Assembly (NCBI GenBank): GCA_032622095.1
Contig: CP136067.1
Span: 97,146,707-97,210,706, forward strand
From: Siphonodentalium dalli
Taxonomy: Eukaryota > Mollusca > Scaphopoda > Gadilida > Siphonodentaliidae
Length of the DNA stretch: 64,000 bases
Direction: 5' to 3'
Shown here: piece by piece, positions 19,992-32,859 of the stretch
Numbering within the stretch: position 1 is the stretch's first letter
Layout of the letters: each line of letters starts with the position of its first letter
The notes under the pieces: generated by a model
Seen by the model: only the letters and a program-made list of their open reading frames with translations
The model's database searches: none
What the model was told of the DNA's origin: nothing
Translations under genes and position numbers: made by a program

Positions 19992-22940
19992 CACAGTGAG
20001 ACTGACATGAACAGTACAATATTGAAACATTGAACACGAAATGCAAAGACACAGGACACGAAAGAAACAACATACACGAAAAACAGAACATACACCTAGA
20101 CACCAGAAACGAAATATAACAGACGGGAGAAATGTAATCTTAAACACTGTGGAGAGTCGTGACTAGCCGATTGATTGAGCCGGGTCAACTCAACCACCCG
20201 TCTTGAAGAGATGTAGGACCAAAGAGGACCATGAGCTAAGCCTTATCCACATGTCGATGAATCACGTGATACGGCCGCCCTAGTCCCACCAGAACTAATA
20301 TACCACACCTCATGGGATTCACCCACGGCAAACGGGGTGCCACGTTGTGGGATTCTTATCCATCGAAGTGGATCGGGAGACCTAGTCTACACCGGGCCCA
20401 CATGGGGTGGGGGGGGGGGGGTGGGGGTGGGTCGGTGGTGTTCAGACTGATACGCGTCTCAACTCTCGATGAATGGGATTCATCTTAAGGATGTTCCCGT
20501 CGCCAATGTGGTTAGGTCGTGGATATCATCTTCGCAGTCTGGGCTAGATTGGGTTGAAGCAACGAACATTCACATTGAGTCCGTGCCTCTACAACTATGG
20601 TATAAGTTTAGTAGAACTCGGCTACAAAAGTATTTATTATTTTGGCGTCAGCTCACCCAAACCCAGATCGCTCGAGCGATGCTACTACTTTATATATATA
20701 AATTACCAACACACATCAGTTTGGTGGAAATCGTCCACAAAAATCCACAAAATTAGGGAGCCAACTATACAAATGATACTATACTATATGTCATATTAAA
20801 TCGCGCATCGGGTAGAGTGACACACTCTTCAAGCATGTATGGTATCGAACTTATTTCTTATTCCAAGAAAACACTGACAATGACACTGAACTCACGGTCA
20901 TGACACGGATAAAATTCATGAAATTATTTTGTTCATAGAGCAGTTTCGCTTTAACAAGTCATCACAATATTCAACACGACACGGTCATGGTAATCGCATG
21001 CCAATGGAAATGTTTATGAACATGACTGCTACTGGAAAGAACAGACCATGGTCATCTTGCTCCCATCTGACTTCTCCAAAGATGCAAGCGTGTATGTCAC
21101 ATGTACCAATACCCTGGTCATGTATCGAGATTGACTTTGGCCGTTGATTGCGTTACAATTTAATACATACTCATTAAACCATATGCAGTTTACATGTTAA
21201 CAATTTATATCTTAACAAGTCGTAGCGTCGTCGTTTCTCTTGTTGTATATTATAAGTGTGTGACGCGTGCTCCGAACTCCGAACTGAACTCCAACAGTGC
21301 AACTCCAACTCCCACTCCAACTCCCACTAACTTGTTGTTGATTTGCACACGTTATATACCCATGCTAGATAGCCATATCATCCATCAACCCTGAATGTTC
21401 GTGACTATGGGAAGGTGGCGATTCATAACTAGATAACAATATATGTAGTGTTCGTCCCAAGTCATTATCCGTGTTGATACATGTAACTGGCACCCCCAAT
21501 ATTGTCACACACACTTACTATTGTATGGGAAGAATTAGTTTAGGTAGAACCTCATATTGATTTGACTACAAGTTGTTCATGGCATTCATGGATAAGCAAT
21601 GTCATAAACCTTCGGAAATGACAACTATACTGTACCATTAAGCATACATATACACATTAGCTTACCACCAAATCTGTTTTACATTAGTGTTTTAATTGGA
21701 CGCTATGATATTGGAACTTACAAAAATCAATTCCCAGTGCAATATTTGACAAAGATGTGACTACATTATTTCAGCGAATGGACCGATCTCGGCCATAGTT
21801 CGACAGTTGGTAGTCCTGGTTTGGACGTTAAAACGATGAACCAATTAGTGCGCACAAGCGATCAATATTAGCCTGTTTCTTTGAAAAAGATTTAAAAGCT
21901 ATATCCTTCTCGAAATTTGAATAGCCATAGTGTTTCACAAATTTCAAGGTTTAATGTTCTAGTCTATTCCAGAACGATCCATTATCCATGTAGACATGGG
22001 GAGATTCAAAGAGCAGTATGGTCCTTCCTATAGAAATTTCTTTTCAATAGAACATTGTTTGATTGACCAAAAGCTAATTTTGGACAACTCTCTAATTCTG
22101 ATTCATGACGACAATCCGGTGACCACAAAATTACACCAATCTCATAAGAGTGATATACAATATCCCAGCACAACAGCTATGTCTTGGATAGTAAACGCCA
22201 TTATTTGTCGTGTTAAGTACTTCATTCAACGGTTCAATTGAAAATTCGGCCCTAATGAATATAGAACGGACGTGTCACATGTCACATCTGACAAGATGAA
22301 ACTCATAGCAGTTACTATTATATATTGGACTCATGAATCGTCACAGTCTAGTATAGTACAACTAACTCTGATCTTTATCCGACATCAGAATGAACCATGT
22401 ATATGATTGGACATTTTTGAAAGTGGCAATTTAATGCTCACAATCTACGAACCACAATCCACACATCTAATAGAGAGATTCCGCTTCTGGAGTTAGTATA
22501 GAATGTAGAGATTGTAACTTATACATAAAGTCAAACCACGTGAATGTACACGCTCGTTGATTATAAGCGATTGACTTGCGCGAGTGTGGCTACAGGGTAA
22601 CATCTGTTCATGGGATGTAGATTAATTATATCTCAAATAATATTTTGCTCGTTGCGAGGATGTGTATCTATGTCATATTGGTAAAAGATTCTTTCAATAA
22701 TATCTGTTTCTGCTTCGATATATGAGAATTTGCAAATGTCCAAAAATGGGGATTTATTTGGACTATCTGACAACATGAATGATGTAATCGTAGCTATAAC
22801 AATATATTTACAGTCATCTTTATTAAAATCTGCAAGCTGCCGTTTGAATAAAAGTAATTTCGTGTCAACAGCAACTGGCGTGGAGGCAAACAAACCGAAA
22901 ACCGTGTCAATAATTTAACTGTTGCATTGATTTCAATCTG
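19992..22940. other. Intergenic or intronic, no gene seen
   Basis: About 3 kb without a supported gene. It includes a G-run near 20408-20430 and a short repeat of CCAACTCCCACT at 21300-21330. The open frame 20469-20756 was considered as a lectin exon and not accepted. Confidence 0.3.
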
Positions 22941-22948
22941 TGTTATTA

Positions 22949-22976
22949 GCTCAACTTGACAAAGTCAAGTTTGAGC
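22949..22976. repeat. Hairpin GCTCAACTTGAC...GTCAAGTTTGAGC
   Basis: A 28-bp near-perfect palindrome leads into GCTATTGCCATGGCTTGGC and then into the degenerate tandem repeats to its right. The same palindromic sequence occurs inverted at 62644-62676, so it is probably a conserved terminus of a dispersed element. Confidence 0.55.
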
Positions 22977-23640
22977 TATTGCCATGGCTTGGCCTCCTTC
23001 CGTCATCAATTTAATTTGGCACTCCATACAGGCCACACCCCTCGCCCGATCATCAAACAACTTCACATGAATGTTCGTGTGATCTCGATTTCGTTAGAAA
23101 CATGACCGCCGACAGCCACTTGGATTTCAAATTTGAATCCATCGGCAGACCCTGCAGCCCGCATTTATTGGAGTAATGTTTTGAAAATGTACAGGCATGC
23201 TGAGGATCACCTCTAGATTGGAGCTATCGAGTTTGCACCAGTTTCGATTAAAACATGGCTGCCGGCAGCCATCTCGATATTATTCTACATGCCACATCCC
23301 TCATTCGATCGCCACAAATATTCATTCGGATCTTCGGGGTGCCCTCTAGATGGGAGCGGCCATCGATTATTTCCGAAATTAGTTAAAACCATCATATTGA
23401 ATTTCAACTTTGAATCCATGCAGCCCGCATCTATTGGAGAAAATATTTTTGAAAATTTACAGATTGTTTAGGATCACGTACGTCTTGATGGGAGCTAACA
23501 AATTTTTCCGAATTTCTTTTAATAACATGGCATCCTTCAGGAATCTATTTTTTTATATAAATTTGCATCCATCGGCACTCCCTGCCGCCCAAATTTATTG
23601 GTAAAATGTTTGAAATGAAAATAATTTAATCTACACAATA
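22977..23640. repeat. Degenerate ~220-bp tandem repeats
   Basis: Three diverged units share AATTTGAATCCAT, GCAGCCCGCAT.TATTGGAG, TTTTGAAAAT.TACAG, GGATCAC and ACATGGC. Together with the hairpin at the left edge this looks like an eroded non-autonomous element with internal repeats. Confidence 0.55.
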
Positions 23641-25819
23641 TAATCCCTTCAATGAAAATGTTAGACTTTCCTTCCTTATCATTCTACTGGCCACCCAGTA
23701 TGAAATTAAAGCCTCCCAATTTGAGCTACGTTGTAATTGACACTTCCATTCAAACTTTTCTACAATCGTTCACGTGTATTACACGTAACAGCATCTACTT
23801 CTAACCATATCAACATGATACACCGTAATATCTACGTAATACACAGTTACCAAGGATACACACATAAAACCATACAGTACGTACGATCGACAGAAGTGGA
23901 ATCTCTCTATGGGAACTCAACTACGAGTCAATTCTATCTCCCGCCTTAATCAGCACGTATAGTAAAAATGCTACCGTCAGTTGATGGTGTTGGAGTCAAT
24001 GTATGTTGCTATAGATTGGTGAAAAGTCACGTGATGTTATGGCGGTGCAAAAGCTACAAATGAAAATACATCGACACTGGATAAAATCCACAGGAATACC
24101 ACACTTGCTATTAAATATGGATGCCCTTGAGCGGAAATAAGAAAGTACAGACGAGTCTCCATAGGTGCATATATTTGTATTGCGACTGAAGCAATTATCA
24201 TAATAATCGTTGTCACTCATCACAACACCCAGTAAGTCAAATAAAAACAAGCACCAGTGGTTTGAGTTGGGCTGTTTCTGGATTCAGTACAAATTGGGTG
24301 TAACCTGTGCACACTGAATTAGACGCCAAACTGATTGAGTTTGTAGTGCAGTTCCATGACAAAAAAATACTCACACGCAATTCCGTTTCAAATGCCTACA
24401 CTTATGTAATTGTACGGGCTATTGGTCACGCTCTAGGCGAACCTAATATCATATATATTCCCGCATTCCGGCACCAATCTATTTGGATAGTACATGTAGA
24501 AGCAATTGAACTCACCGACATATTGAGATAGTATTCCTTCCATATGTTTTATAGAGGAACGTTTATAAATTTCAGTTATGGCTGTGACTGATGTGTCGAT
24601 TGGGGCTTAATGTCGCTTTCAGTAACTAAGGCCATATCACGACATGCCAGTTGTCACATGCTGATAAACCTTTGCATATATTAATGTGTTCGTTATGTTC
24701 TAATATAATCTGACCAGCATTAACTACGTTCTGATCACCGTTCTGTTAGTCTACAGGGAAGTGGATCTGCATTATATCTTACATGATGTCAGCGGTCGCA
24801 TTGAAATTTATATAATTAATCTTTATTATGATTTGCCACACACGCCAACAACCGAAGCATACATGCTATCACACATATCTGATATGCAGTCGGATAGTTT
24901 TCTGGTGAACGCTACTGATAGCGTGTGAAGTGTGTTTGTAATTTAACTGAAGTTGCTGGGGCGAGTTGGTTGTAGATATACTCTCATCAATGCGACCATT
25001 TCTTGCGCGCACTAACAAGAGTAGCATCTTGAAGAGTGTGAGAATGTCTCAATTATTCAAACGAATTTGGGTTGATGAAACATACAGATATGCCAAAACC
25101 GAGAGACAGAAATGACGCATGCCTTTAATGTATTAGGCACAAGTGTCTCATACTTAGACATTCAACACGGTTCTAATGATCTGTACGACACAATGTAATG
25201 CATGTATGTCGCCATTATATCTGTTGATCAATTATATTTCCCGTTGGCAGTATGATAGCAATAAAGATTTGTGATATTGCTCCGGGATATTGTAAATATT
25301 GGTGGCCGGACGAAATCAACATTGCCAGATATTCACCAAGGATAGACAACGAATAAAGTAAATATGTCCACAAACGTTCATTTCCATATATCAAAATAAT
25401 GGGCGTCATCTGTCACGATAATACAAAGCTGCCGTTGTAAAATGTGTCGAAGGTTAATACAAACCAAGGGAGACTAATCTGAGCTTCTAATCAAATTTTT
25501 CATACCTTTTCAAACTTCTTACGCCCTTCTAGGTATCGTCAATCGGACAATCTTGTTTGGATCAACAATTGTATAGCTTTAAAAACTTTGCCTGTGAACA
25601 TGAGATTGCTATAGGTCAAAACCGCTGCAAACAGAGCAAAAAAAGGTAAACTGGCATAAAACAACCCTACCCCCTAAACATTTTTAATTTTACGAAAATT
25701 CAAATTCCTTAATTTCCTCGCGATTGCGGAGAAACGGCATCTGGATTAATATCAGCTACAATGTCAACAATTCTAAAGCGAAAGCCTAAATAGAACAATT
25801 AAAGAGTAGACACGATTTA
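23641..25819. other. Intergenic or intronic, no gene seen
   Basis: No supported coding, RNA or repeat feature. If locus A once had a first CTLD exon it should lie between 19.9 and 31.5 kb, and I could not find it here. Confidence 0.3.
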
Positions 25820-28800
25820 GTAGATACATGGCGATTGACCCACCGCTCCACAGACGGTACACATGGCGATGAACTTCTCTTAATATGGCTCGACTTGATT
25901 GCTTCCTTATATCTTCCGATCTTATGAGTCTTATATCAGATAATCCTGATATTCTTCCTGGCTATCGTACCAACCACTCCATCATCAAACTGAATCTCCA
26001 ATTTAATAAAATCAAACATGGTTGTGGAAATTTAATAATTCGCTTCTTTTGAAAAAGGAATATCAGGAATTAGTCAAACAAACAATTAAAGAAAATGTGG
26101 AATGGTACAGTAAGAATAACACAGAAGGCTCACTTACTGTGTCACCATCTTTGTTTCTCGATGCATTGTTGTTAGATATCAGAGGCAAAAGCATTCAGTT
26201 TTCTACCCGCGTTAAGAAGGACCAAATAAGTATTGAAAAACGCCTGATTCTAAACAAAACAGAAACCAAAAAAAAAATGTGTGATGTAGGGAAAATTAGA
26301 GATATCGACACAGAACTGGAAAAAAATCGGAAAGATAAAATGAATGGCCTGAGCTCCTTGTCCGAACAAGAATTAAATATATGGAGGAGGGAGAGAAACC
26401 TACAAAATATTTCCGTAACATGGAAAAACGAAATTTCATTTCAAAAACAATTAAAGACGTTGTAGACAATAGCGGTCAACACATTTCTGAACCAACCGGA
26501 ATTATTGAATGTACCAAAAACTTTTACACAGAGTTGTACACAGAAAAGCCTTTGTCGGCCAATCACGATATAAACAAAATTCCACATCACATTAGAGTTA
26601 CACCGCTTACCCCACACCAAACATCGTCTATTGAAGGCGATTTATCTCTCTCAGAACTAACAGAAGCTCTTAGAAACATGAAAAACGGAAAATCACCTGG
26701 TCCCGACGGGTTTACGGTGGAATTTTATAAACTATTTTGGCCAGAAATAGGTCCATACGTATTTGAATCATTGAATCATTGTTTTCAAAAAAGCGAACTG
26801 TCCATAATGCAGAAACAAGGAGTTATAACCATGATCCCCAAAAAAGACAATGGTCTCCTGGTCTTTCATCGAACAATCCTTAGAAAAATTTAATTATGGA
26901 GAAACGATCAAAAGGTGGATCAAAACATATTCAATCAGCCATCTTAGCAATTTGTCTTCATTTTTTCATTCAAGCCATCCATAGGTTGTAGGTAAGGCGA
27001 CCCGTTATCACTGTATAGTTTTCTCTTATGCGCTGACATATTCGCTGAAATGATAAGAGGAAATAAGAAAATAACAGGTATTACCCTCGACGAGACAGAA
27101 TACAAAATAAACCAATATGCAGATGACACTACACTTATACTAGATGGGAGCGAAGCCAGCCTCAGAGAATCTCTATCCGTGCTGGAATCATTTGCTACTT
27201 TGTCGGGCCTGAAGGCTAATCTAGACAAATGCCAAATAGTCTTGATAGGCTCTCAGAAAATGAACACATCAGTTCCTTCAGAATGCAAACTTAAAGTTTC
27301 AAATACATTCACAGCCTTCGGAATTAAATACAGCACCAACATGTCCGAAATACCAGAAATTAATTTCAGAGACAAGATCGACAACATGAAAAAGATAATA
27401 GACAAATGGAAACATAGACATATCTCACCAATCGGTAGAATAACAATTATCAATTCTATTCTCATTCCAAATATTGTCCATCTCCGATCCCACCCAAATC
27501 CAAAGCAGATATATTCAAATTTGTATGGAACAATAAACGCGACAGGGTCAGTCGTACATAACTTTGCAGGGGTTATGAATATGGCGGACTAAAAATGATT
27601 AATATAAAACATTTCAACGATGCTCTCAAAATAACCTGGATGCGCAGATGTATCACGAAGTCACCCCCATGGTTGAACATAACACCCCGAAGAATTTCAG
27701 ATCCCTTACTAACGACTTATGGTTCAAAATACATCAACACTGTTCTATCAAAAACTGGGAACCCTTTCTGGCGCGACGTTCTTATGGCTTGGAAGAGTTG
27801 CTTGAAAAATATGCCAAACGATAAGTCACACCTAGTGACTCAGACTGTTTGGAACCACGATGAACTCCGAATGAATAAAAACGCAATAAATAGTAGCGAG
27901 TGGAAGGAAAACGGCATCTTATTTATAAACGATCTTATCACACCAGGAAACAAACTGCACACACTCGAAAGTTTCACCGCCAAATTTGACATACCCACCA
28001 CTTTCTTGACATTGCAAAGTGTCAATACGCAGCTCCGCATTTTATCAAAGCAGACAAAAAAGATCTCACTAGCACTTCATATCATTCCAAACAATATTCA
28101 CCTGCTAACAAAAAGTAAACATGGATGTAAGGATGTTAACAACCTTCTTATCTCAGACAATGGTCAATTCCCACTGTGTGTATCAAAATGGAAAAGAGAT
28201 CTGGGACCTAATATAACCACAAGTTCATGGTCTCATATATTATCATCGCCATTCAATTATCTGCGAGACTCTAGATTACAATGGTTTCAATATCGGATAA
28301 ATACACGTATTTTGGGAACCAAAAGGTTGCTATTTCTGTAGACGATTACTGTAACCGGTGTAATTTGCCTGATAACATTGCCCACATATTCTATGAATGC
28401 TCTGCCGTAAAACTATTGATAAATGACACACCAAAAATGGCTGGATAAACACAAGCTGGACATCAATATCAATATAATTTTCGGCCTTCCCCGCCAGCAT
28501 AATTTCAGTGTCAAACATTTATTTCTGACATTGCTTAAATATTACATATACAAAACCAATTTGAACGCGATACCTTATCTCTGAAATCATTTCTACGTGA
28601 ACTTGATGAATTGATAACGATTTGTGATTATATTCGTTTTTCACTTGTTGATGATTGTAGAATTAACGCTATATAAATTCCGGGCACGGATAGAGGCAAT
28701 TTTTGTCATATCGGAGACTATAAATTGCATGTACATTTAAAAGCATACAAAAATATTTCTGGTGACATTCCAGTCATGAACATAGTCTGTGTAATCAAAA

Positions 28801-28975
28801 CACGCATAAGTTGTCTTCGATTTTGAACGTGTGCAAGGCGTGTGTGATTTGTGAGCGAAATCCCCCCTCCAGAAAATACGAGGATTTTTTTTTATTGTCA
28901 TTATGCTGTATTTTAAATGTATGAATATGTCCATGTATATATTGTCAATAAAGAATACAAAAAATAAATATATAT
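25820..28975 (+). mobile_element. Decayed L1/Tx1-type LINE
   Basis: Pieces of one long frame occur in order on the plus strand but in different phases. They are an endonuclease C-terminus (25888-26018: ARLDCFLISSDL then PGYRTNHSIIKLNL), a linker (26022-26465), the start of the reverse transcriptase (26381-26893: EEGEKPTKYF, NGKSPGPDGFTVEFYK), a short GETIKRWIKT piece (near 26900), GDPL (near 26999), the YADD core (27050-27592) and the C-terminal region (27595-28341). Frameshifts, stops and an internal deletion after IPKKD mean it is dead. EEGEKPTKYF and NGKSPGPDGF are characteristic of the L1/Tx1 group. The 3' end is taken at the AATAAA and A-rich tail near 28950-28975. Confidence 0.85.
26022..28341 (+). 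pseudogene. Reverse transcriptase fragments of the L1/Tx1-type LINE
   Basis: At least four frame changes join 26022-26465, 26381-26893, 27050-27592 and 27595-28341. The polymerase core is recognisable by NQYADDTTLILDGSE and the downstream region by ISPIGRITIINS. Roughly 100 residues between the SPGPDG block and the GDPL block are missing or scrambled (26850-26990), including the DFEKAFD-type block. The product cannot be functional. Confidence 0.85.
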
Positions 28976-29879
28976 ATCAGCTACTTATGGCGGCCTATTG
29001 TACTGCCAGAGTAAAATCTCAATCATTAATACAAACGTTTCTATTATTTCTTTTGATCAGGAAAAGTTGCCGAACAAGAATATATAAAACAACCAATAAT
29101 ACGCACACGATTAGACAGCAAAATATACTTAATCGGGGTTGACGATTATATAGCGATTGATCACCCGAAATGCCAATAAACTTACTCAGGACTGTATTGA
29201 CCAAAATATTGTACTAGACAGATGCTTTCAACAAAAACAAACTGATTGATTCTCTTCTTGTTCTCAGCCAACAACCGATTTGGATTCTCATGTATAGATT
29301 ATTGGCAACCAGATGGGCTATATATTTTGGGTGGGACTCTTATCAGGTTTTACTAAATAAGGGGGAAACAATATATTTATAGAACAAAAATAACTTTCGT
29401 TGGAAACTGGTAACTAACGTAAGGAGTCAACCTATATTGGAACTAATGTATAGTATCAACAAGGTTTGTAATAGTAGTACAATGTTTTTCTATATAAACC
29501 ACGCAGATATTGGGAAGCAAACTACAACTATTGTGCAAAGTATGTATCAACCGTTAGCAACCAAGTCTTGTCAATATATCTGCCATCATTCCCTGCAACC
29601 ATGATGAGGATATGCTGCTATGAGGAAAATTAGCAACTTAGAGCAATTTGTACAAGAGCTGTCACAATTCCTACCAACCATTATGGATTATGATACTGGC
29701 ATTATATTGACGATTGCTATTCTTGTGACAGGTTGTATTACCGTATATTTGCTTATCAAGGTCTATATAATTATGCCAACTGTAACACGTTTGACGTGAT
29801 TTAATTTGAATGGAAACGCTTTCGAACAGTTTACTTAAAACTATATGTCTCTGATTGATGTTTCATTCACTCAACGTGC
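28976..29879. other. No gene seen
   Basis: AT-rich sequence without supported features. No second CTLD exon and no repeat family was recognised. Confidence 0.3.
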
Positions 29880-30120
29880 GACCGTCTTTCTAAGACTGTT
29901 GTCATACCAGGAGCATGCCCCCGTGTGGGTTCAGGGTGAGCATGGTGGCATGTATTTATAGTCTCAGACTTTGGACATGTTCCAGTATATTAGGACCATG
30001 TATATAAATCTTCTATAAGTGGAATGAGTAATCAATGAACGCCGTAGTCTGATTTCAGGCCTCCTCTTGTGTCACGATATGACCTTAGCTGAAACTGACA
30101 TTAAACCCCAAACTAGCTAG
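29880..30120 (+). mobile_element. SINE-like fragment with a TTAAACCCCAAA tail
   Basis: GCATGCCCCCGTGTGGGTTC near the start and GACCTTAGCTGAAACTGACA then TTAAACCCCAAAC at the end form a GC-richer block unlike its surroundings. The terminal TTAAACCCCAAA is typical of animal SINE and LINE 3' tails. No A/B box is clear, so the head is missing or of another type. Confidence 0.35.
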
Positions 30121-30925
30121 CCAATTAACCAAGGGTATGTTACATGGAATGTCAGCTAGTGTCTGAAATTAAACACCAGGTATAAGGTAGAAATGTTGCG
30201 AGTTTCGTGTTCTGTCAAGGAAATGTCACTGAGATAATATGAAGTGATTGTTATATAAAATGTGGTAGATATTGTATAGTATAATTATTTGACGTGTTTT
30301 GGCTGGAATACACTTCTTTAGGATAATAAAAAGACGTTTTTGTCCAATGGTGATGAACGAACTCATAATCAAACTGTCACGGAACCTTAACTATTTAGCA
30401 CGAGCACATCAGTGCCATATATATTGTCGGTGCGGGCATGCGGTTTTGTCTTGAAAGCATTGTTTGTACTAAATAGTTTTAATAGGATACCGTAAACATT
30501 GTTTCATACATGTGTACATACGGTGTATGTAAACGTGCGGCGTCGGTGTATCACCGTTCGGAAACAACGAAATTGCAGCAGCCAATTGCTTCTCATCCTA
30601 TACAATGATTGGCATTGCCCTTGGAAGACATGCGTTGTGTGACAAATGCTATCCATTCTATTTAAGAACGGCTTTTACTGAAAATGAATAATGGGCAAAT
30701 TGGATGTCACCCTGCCAAGTGTCCATTTGATTCAGTTTATATATTATCCAGTAAAGTGTTTTAATTTTGTTTTCTGTGTGACCCAATTTGTATTTATCAT
30801 ATGCATGTTCTCGCGATTGCGCAATTGCTCGTGTGATCTGGCTTCAAACAATTCTGCCGTCTTTAAATCGGGATAGGACAGTTATCGAATCCATAATAAC
30901 TACCCGTTCTTGGTTTGGCTTGGTT
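30121..30925. other. No gene seen
   Basis: No supported feature. The short plus-strand frame at 30691-30876 is Cys/Phe-rich but has no context. Confidence 0.3.
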
Positions 30926-31010
30926 TTTCTGATTGGGATTTATCGTTGTTTCAGCGACCAGGCCATAAAGCGAGGTTGGACGGCTCAAATTGGCCTAATG
31001 CGCATACCTT
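30926..31010. mobile_element. SINE tail fragment
   Basis: GATTGGGATTTATCGTTGTTTCAGCGACCAGG resembles AATTGGGGTTTATCGTCGTTTTCATCAGCCAGG at the tail end of the tRNA-derived SINE near 46775, in the same orientation. Only the tail is present. Confidence 0.4.
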
Positions 31011-31011
31011 T

Positions 31012-31470
31012 CAGCCTACCTTTGATATAACTTCCCCCTTCCAGCCTACCATAGGTATGACTGCTTCTCTCTTCTTGCCTACGATGGATATGATAACTTC
31101 TCTCTTCCAGCCCACGCTGGGTATGATCAATTATCCATTCCAGCCATTCCAGCATACATTGGCTATGATTTGTTCTCTCTTCCAGTATACCTTGGATTTA
31201 TTTCTTCTCTCTTCCAACCTACCTTATATATGATTACTTATCTCTTCCACCTTAGTTTGGACATGATTTCTTCTCGCTTCCAACCTACTTTGGATATAAT
31301 TTCGTTTCTCTACCATCCTACATTGGATATGATTTATTCTCGCTTCCAACCTACATTGGATATGATTTCTTCTCTCTTCCAACCTTCTTTGGATATGATT
31401 TCTTTTCTCTTCCAACCTACCTTGGATATGACTTATTATCTCTTCTAACCAACCTTGGATATGATTTATT
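31012..31470 (+). repeat. 33-bp minisatellite derived from a splice-acceptor region
   Basis: About 14 units of 33 bp with the consensus TTGGATATGATTTCTTCTCT then CTTCCARCCTACC run right up to the lectin exon. The last unit is the working acceptor itself (TATTCTCTCTTCCAG then CCTACA). Each unit therefore contains the branch-point-like TATGAT, the polypyrimidine tract, the AG or AA dinucleotide and the first exon bases. Most internal units read CCAACC instead of CCAGCC, but several upstream ones (near 31040, 31108, 31180) keep an AG. The open frames through it follow from a period divisible by three. Confidence 0.8.
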
Positions 31471-31481
31471 CTCTCTTCCAG

Positions 31482-31711
31482 CCTACAATACCTATGAATA
31501 CGTCTGGATTGACGGGGCGGAGGAGGAACACACCGGAATGTGGACTCACACAGACGGGACACCACTCATCTGGACAAGGTGGTCTCCCGTGGACACTCCA
31601 GACACCGGAGAGGACTGTCTGGTGATGTGCAGGAGCTACAGCATGGAATTTATAGATGGCAAGTGCACACGTACCTTCAACAGACTCTACATCTGTGAAA
31701 TCGATCTCTGA
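31482..31711 (+). CDS. Locus A: terminal exon of a C-type lectin domain protein
   Basis: After TCTCTTCCAG the exon reads (phase 1) 75 residues to TGA: VWIDG, GMWTHTDGTPLIW, RWSPVDTPDTGEDCLVMC, FIDGKC and YICEIDL. These are the second half of a CTLD: the W-G core, the W....P loop, the EDC cysteine, the GKC cysteine and the final YICE. A classical Ca/sugar site would have EPN or QPD in the long loop and WND near the end; here they are replaced by VDTP and FID, so calcium-dependent sugar binding is doubtful. An extra Cys follows EDCLVM. The phase matches the end of exon 4 of locus B, so it fits a gene of that type. Such proteins are secreted and act in immune recognition or extracellular matrix in invertebrates; the role here is inference. 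Confidence 0.85.
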
Positions 31712-32780
31712 GACGGCAACGAATCAGATCGGTGGGTGAGCGGGTGTTGACACATGGGTATCGAATTCTCGATAACGGAAGATAATGGACGAACATATAC
31801 TTTTATATTTGCCAATTGTAGTCGGGTCCTTATTTGTGAATATGTTGATTTCATCAGATACGTTTTTTTGGGCACAGTTGTGATCAAAATTGAACTTTCT
31901 ACCCTGTGGCGCTTTTCGCAATTTGCTCACAGTTATATAGTTACACCGCGTATTGATCACCATATGACCTATTGATAAGAAAATGACGTCAACATTTAAC
32001 TCTAAGTTACAATAGTAAAATAATGTAAAGACAACTTAGTGTAAACAATATGTTATTCCCCAGAACTAGCACATATAAGGCATGATATAAAGACATTAGC
32101 AATTCGACATTTGAGAAAAGGATTTGGCAGTAAGCCAAAAGCATATGGGTGGACATTTCCTGGTGTATATATATTTTATCAAGGTTTGATTTCGTCTCAA
32201 TGATGAATTGTCTGTTCCACAAGCACACGGAACCCATCCCGTGGCCAATTGCTGCATGTACGTTCCTCCCATACACAAAATCACATCTCTGGTGTGCATG
32301 AGAATACGAGAGCACAATTTTTTTAGGCTTTTGGTTCACGCCTTACAGTTCATAACCATATTATGTCAGTTAAATCGTTCTGTATCGCCGATGAACTTTT
32401 GTACGACGATGAATATGTCGACATTTTGGTATAAGATATGTCTATAGACCCATACAGTAATATTTTCACATCCAAGTTCGCATTTAGATTAGCTAAACAA
32501 CAGACTCTTTCACGCTCGAATACTGCAATTTGTAATTCCCCACAGTAACAAAATCGGTAGCTGAACGTATCTTGTCGCGTAAACTCTGGCAGTCCTGAGA
32601 CCCTTTTGTTTGAAATTATAATTGGTTAGACATCCAGATTCAATTGGAACGAGAGTATATAAATATGGGGGCGTGGTTCTCTTAATCATTTAAAAAAAAA
32701 ATGCACAAGTTTGGTGTTTTCTCTCCCCCAACACAGTGTGTCCCAACCGGTTTCCCGTAATGATTCTTTAATGCAGCTTC
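31712..32780. other. No gene seen
   Basis: Follows the lectin stop codon. No close AATAAA was seen in the first 250 bp. The rest is AT-rich with overlapping short frames on both strands but no domain. Confidence 0.3.
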
Positions 32781-32859
32781 TAGTTGCTCCCGTGACTAAT
32801 CTAGCAGCCTCGTATTGAATATCTTCCAGAGAGGTCGAATCTTCAAATGAGCTATTATC

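Noticed and set aside
20469-20756. Possible missing first CTLD exon of locus A (NGIHLKDVP...)
   Set aside because: It lacks the CTLD cysteines and the GHLL-type pattern at the right spacing, and has no matching splice sites in phase 1.
30910-31448. Plus-strand repeat protein with QPTLDMISSLF units
   Set aside because: The period is divisible by three and the units are copies of an intron-exon border; coding is better explained by the exon to the right.
31224-31565. Minus-strand 113-residue Glu/Arg-rich coiled-coil-like protein
   Set aside because: It is the reverse complement of the 33-bp minisatellite and the start of the lectin exon.
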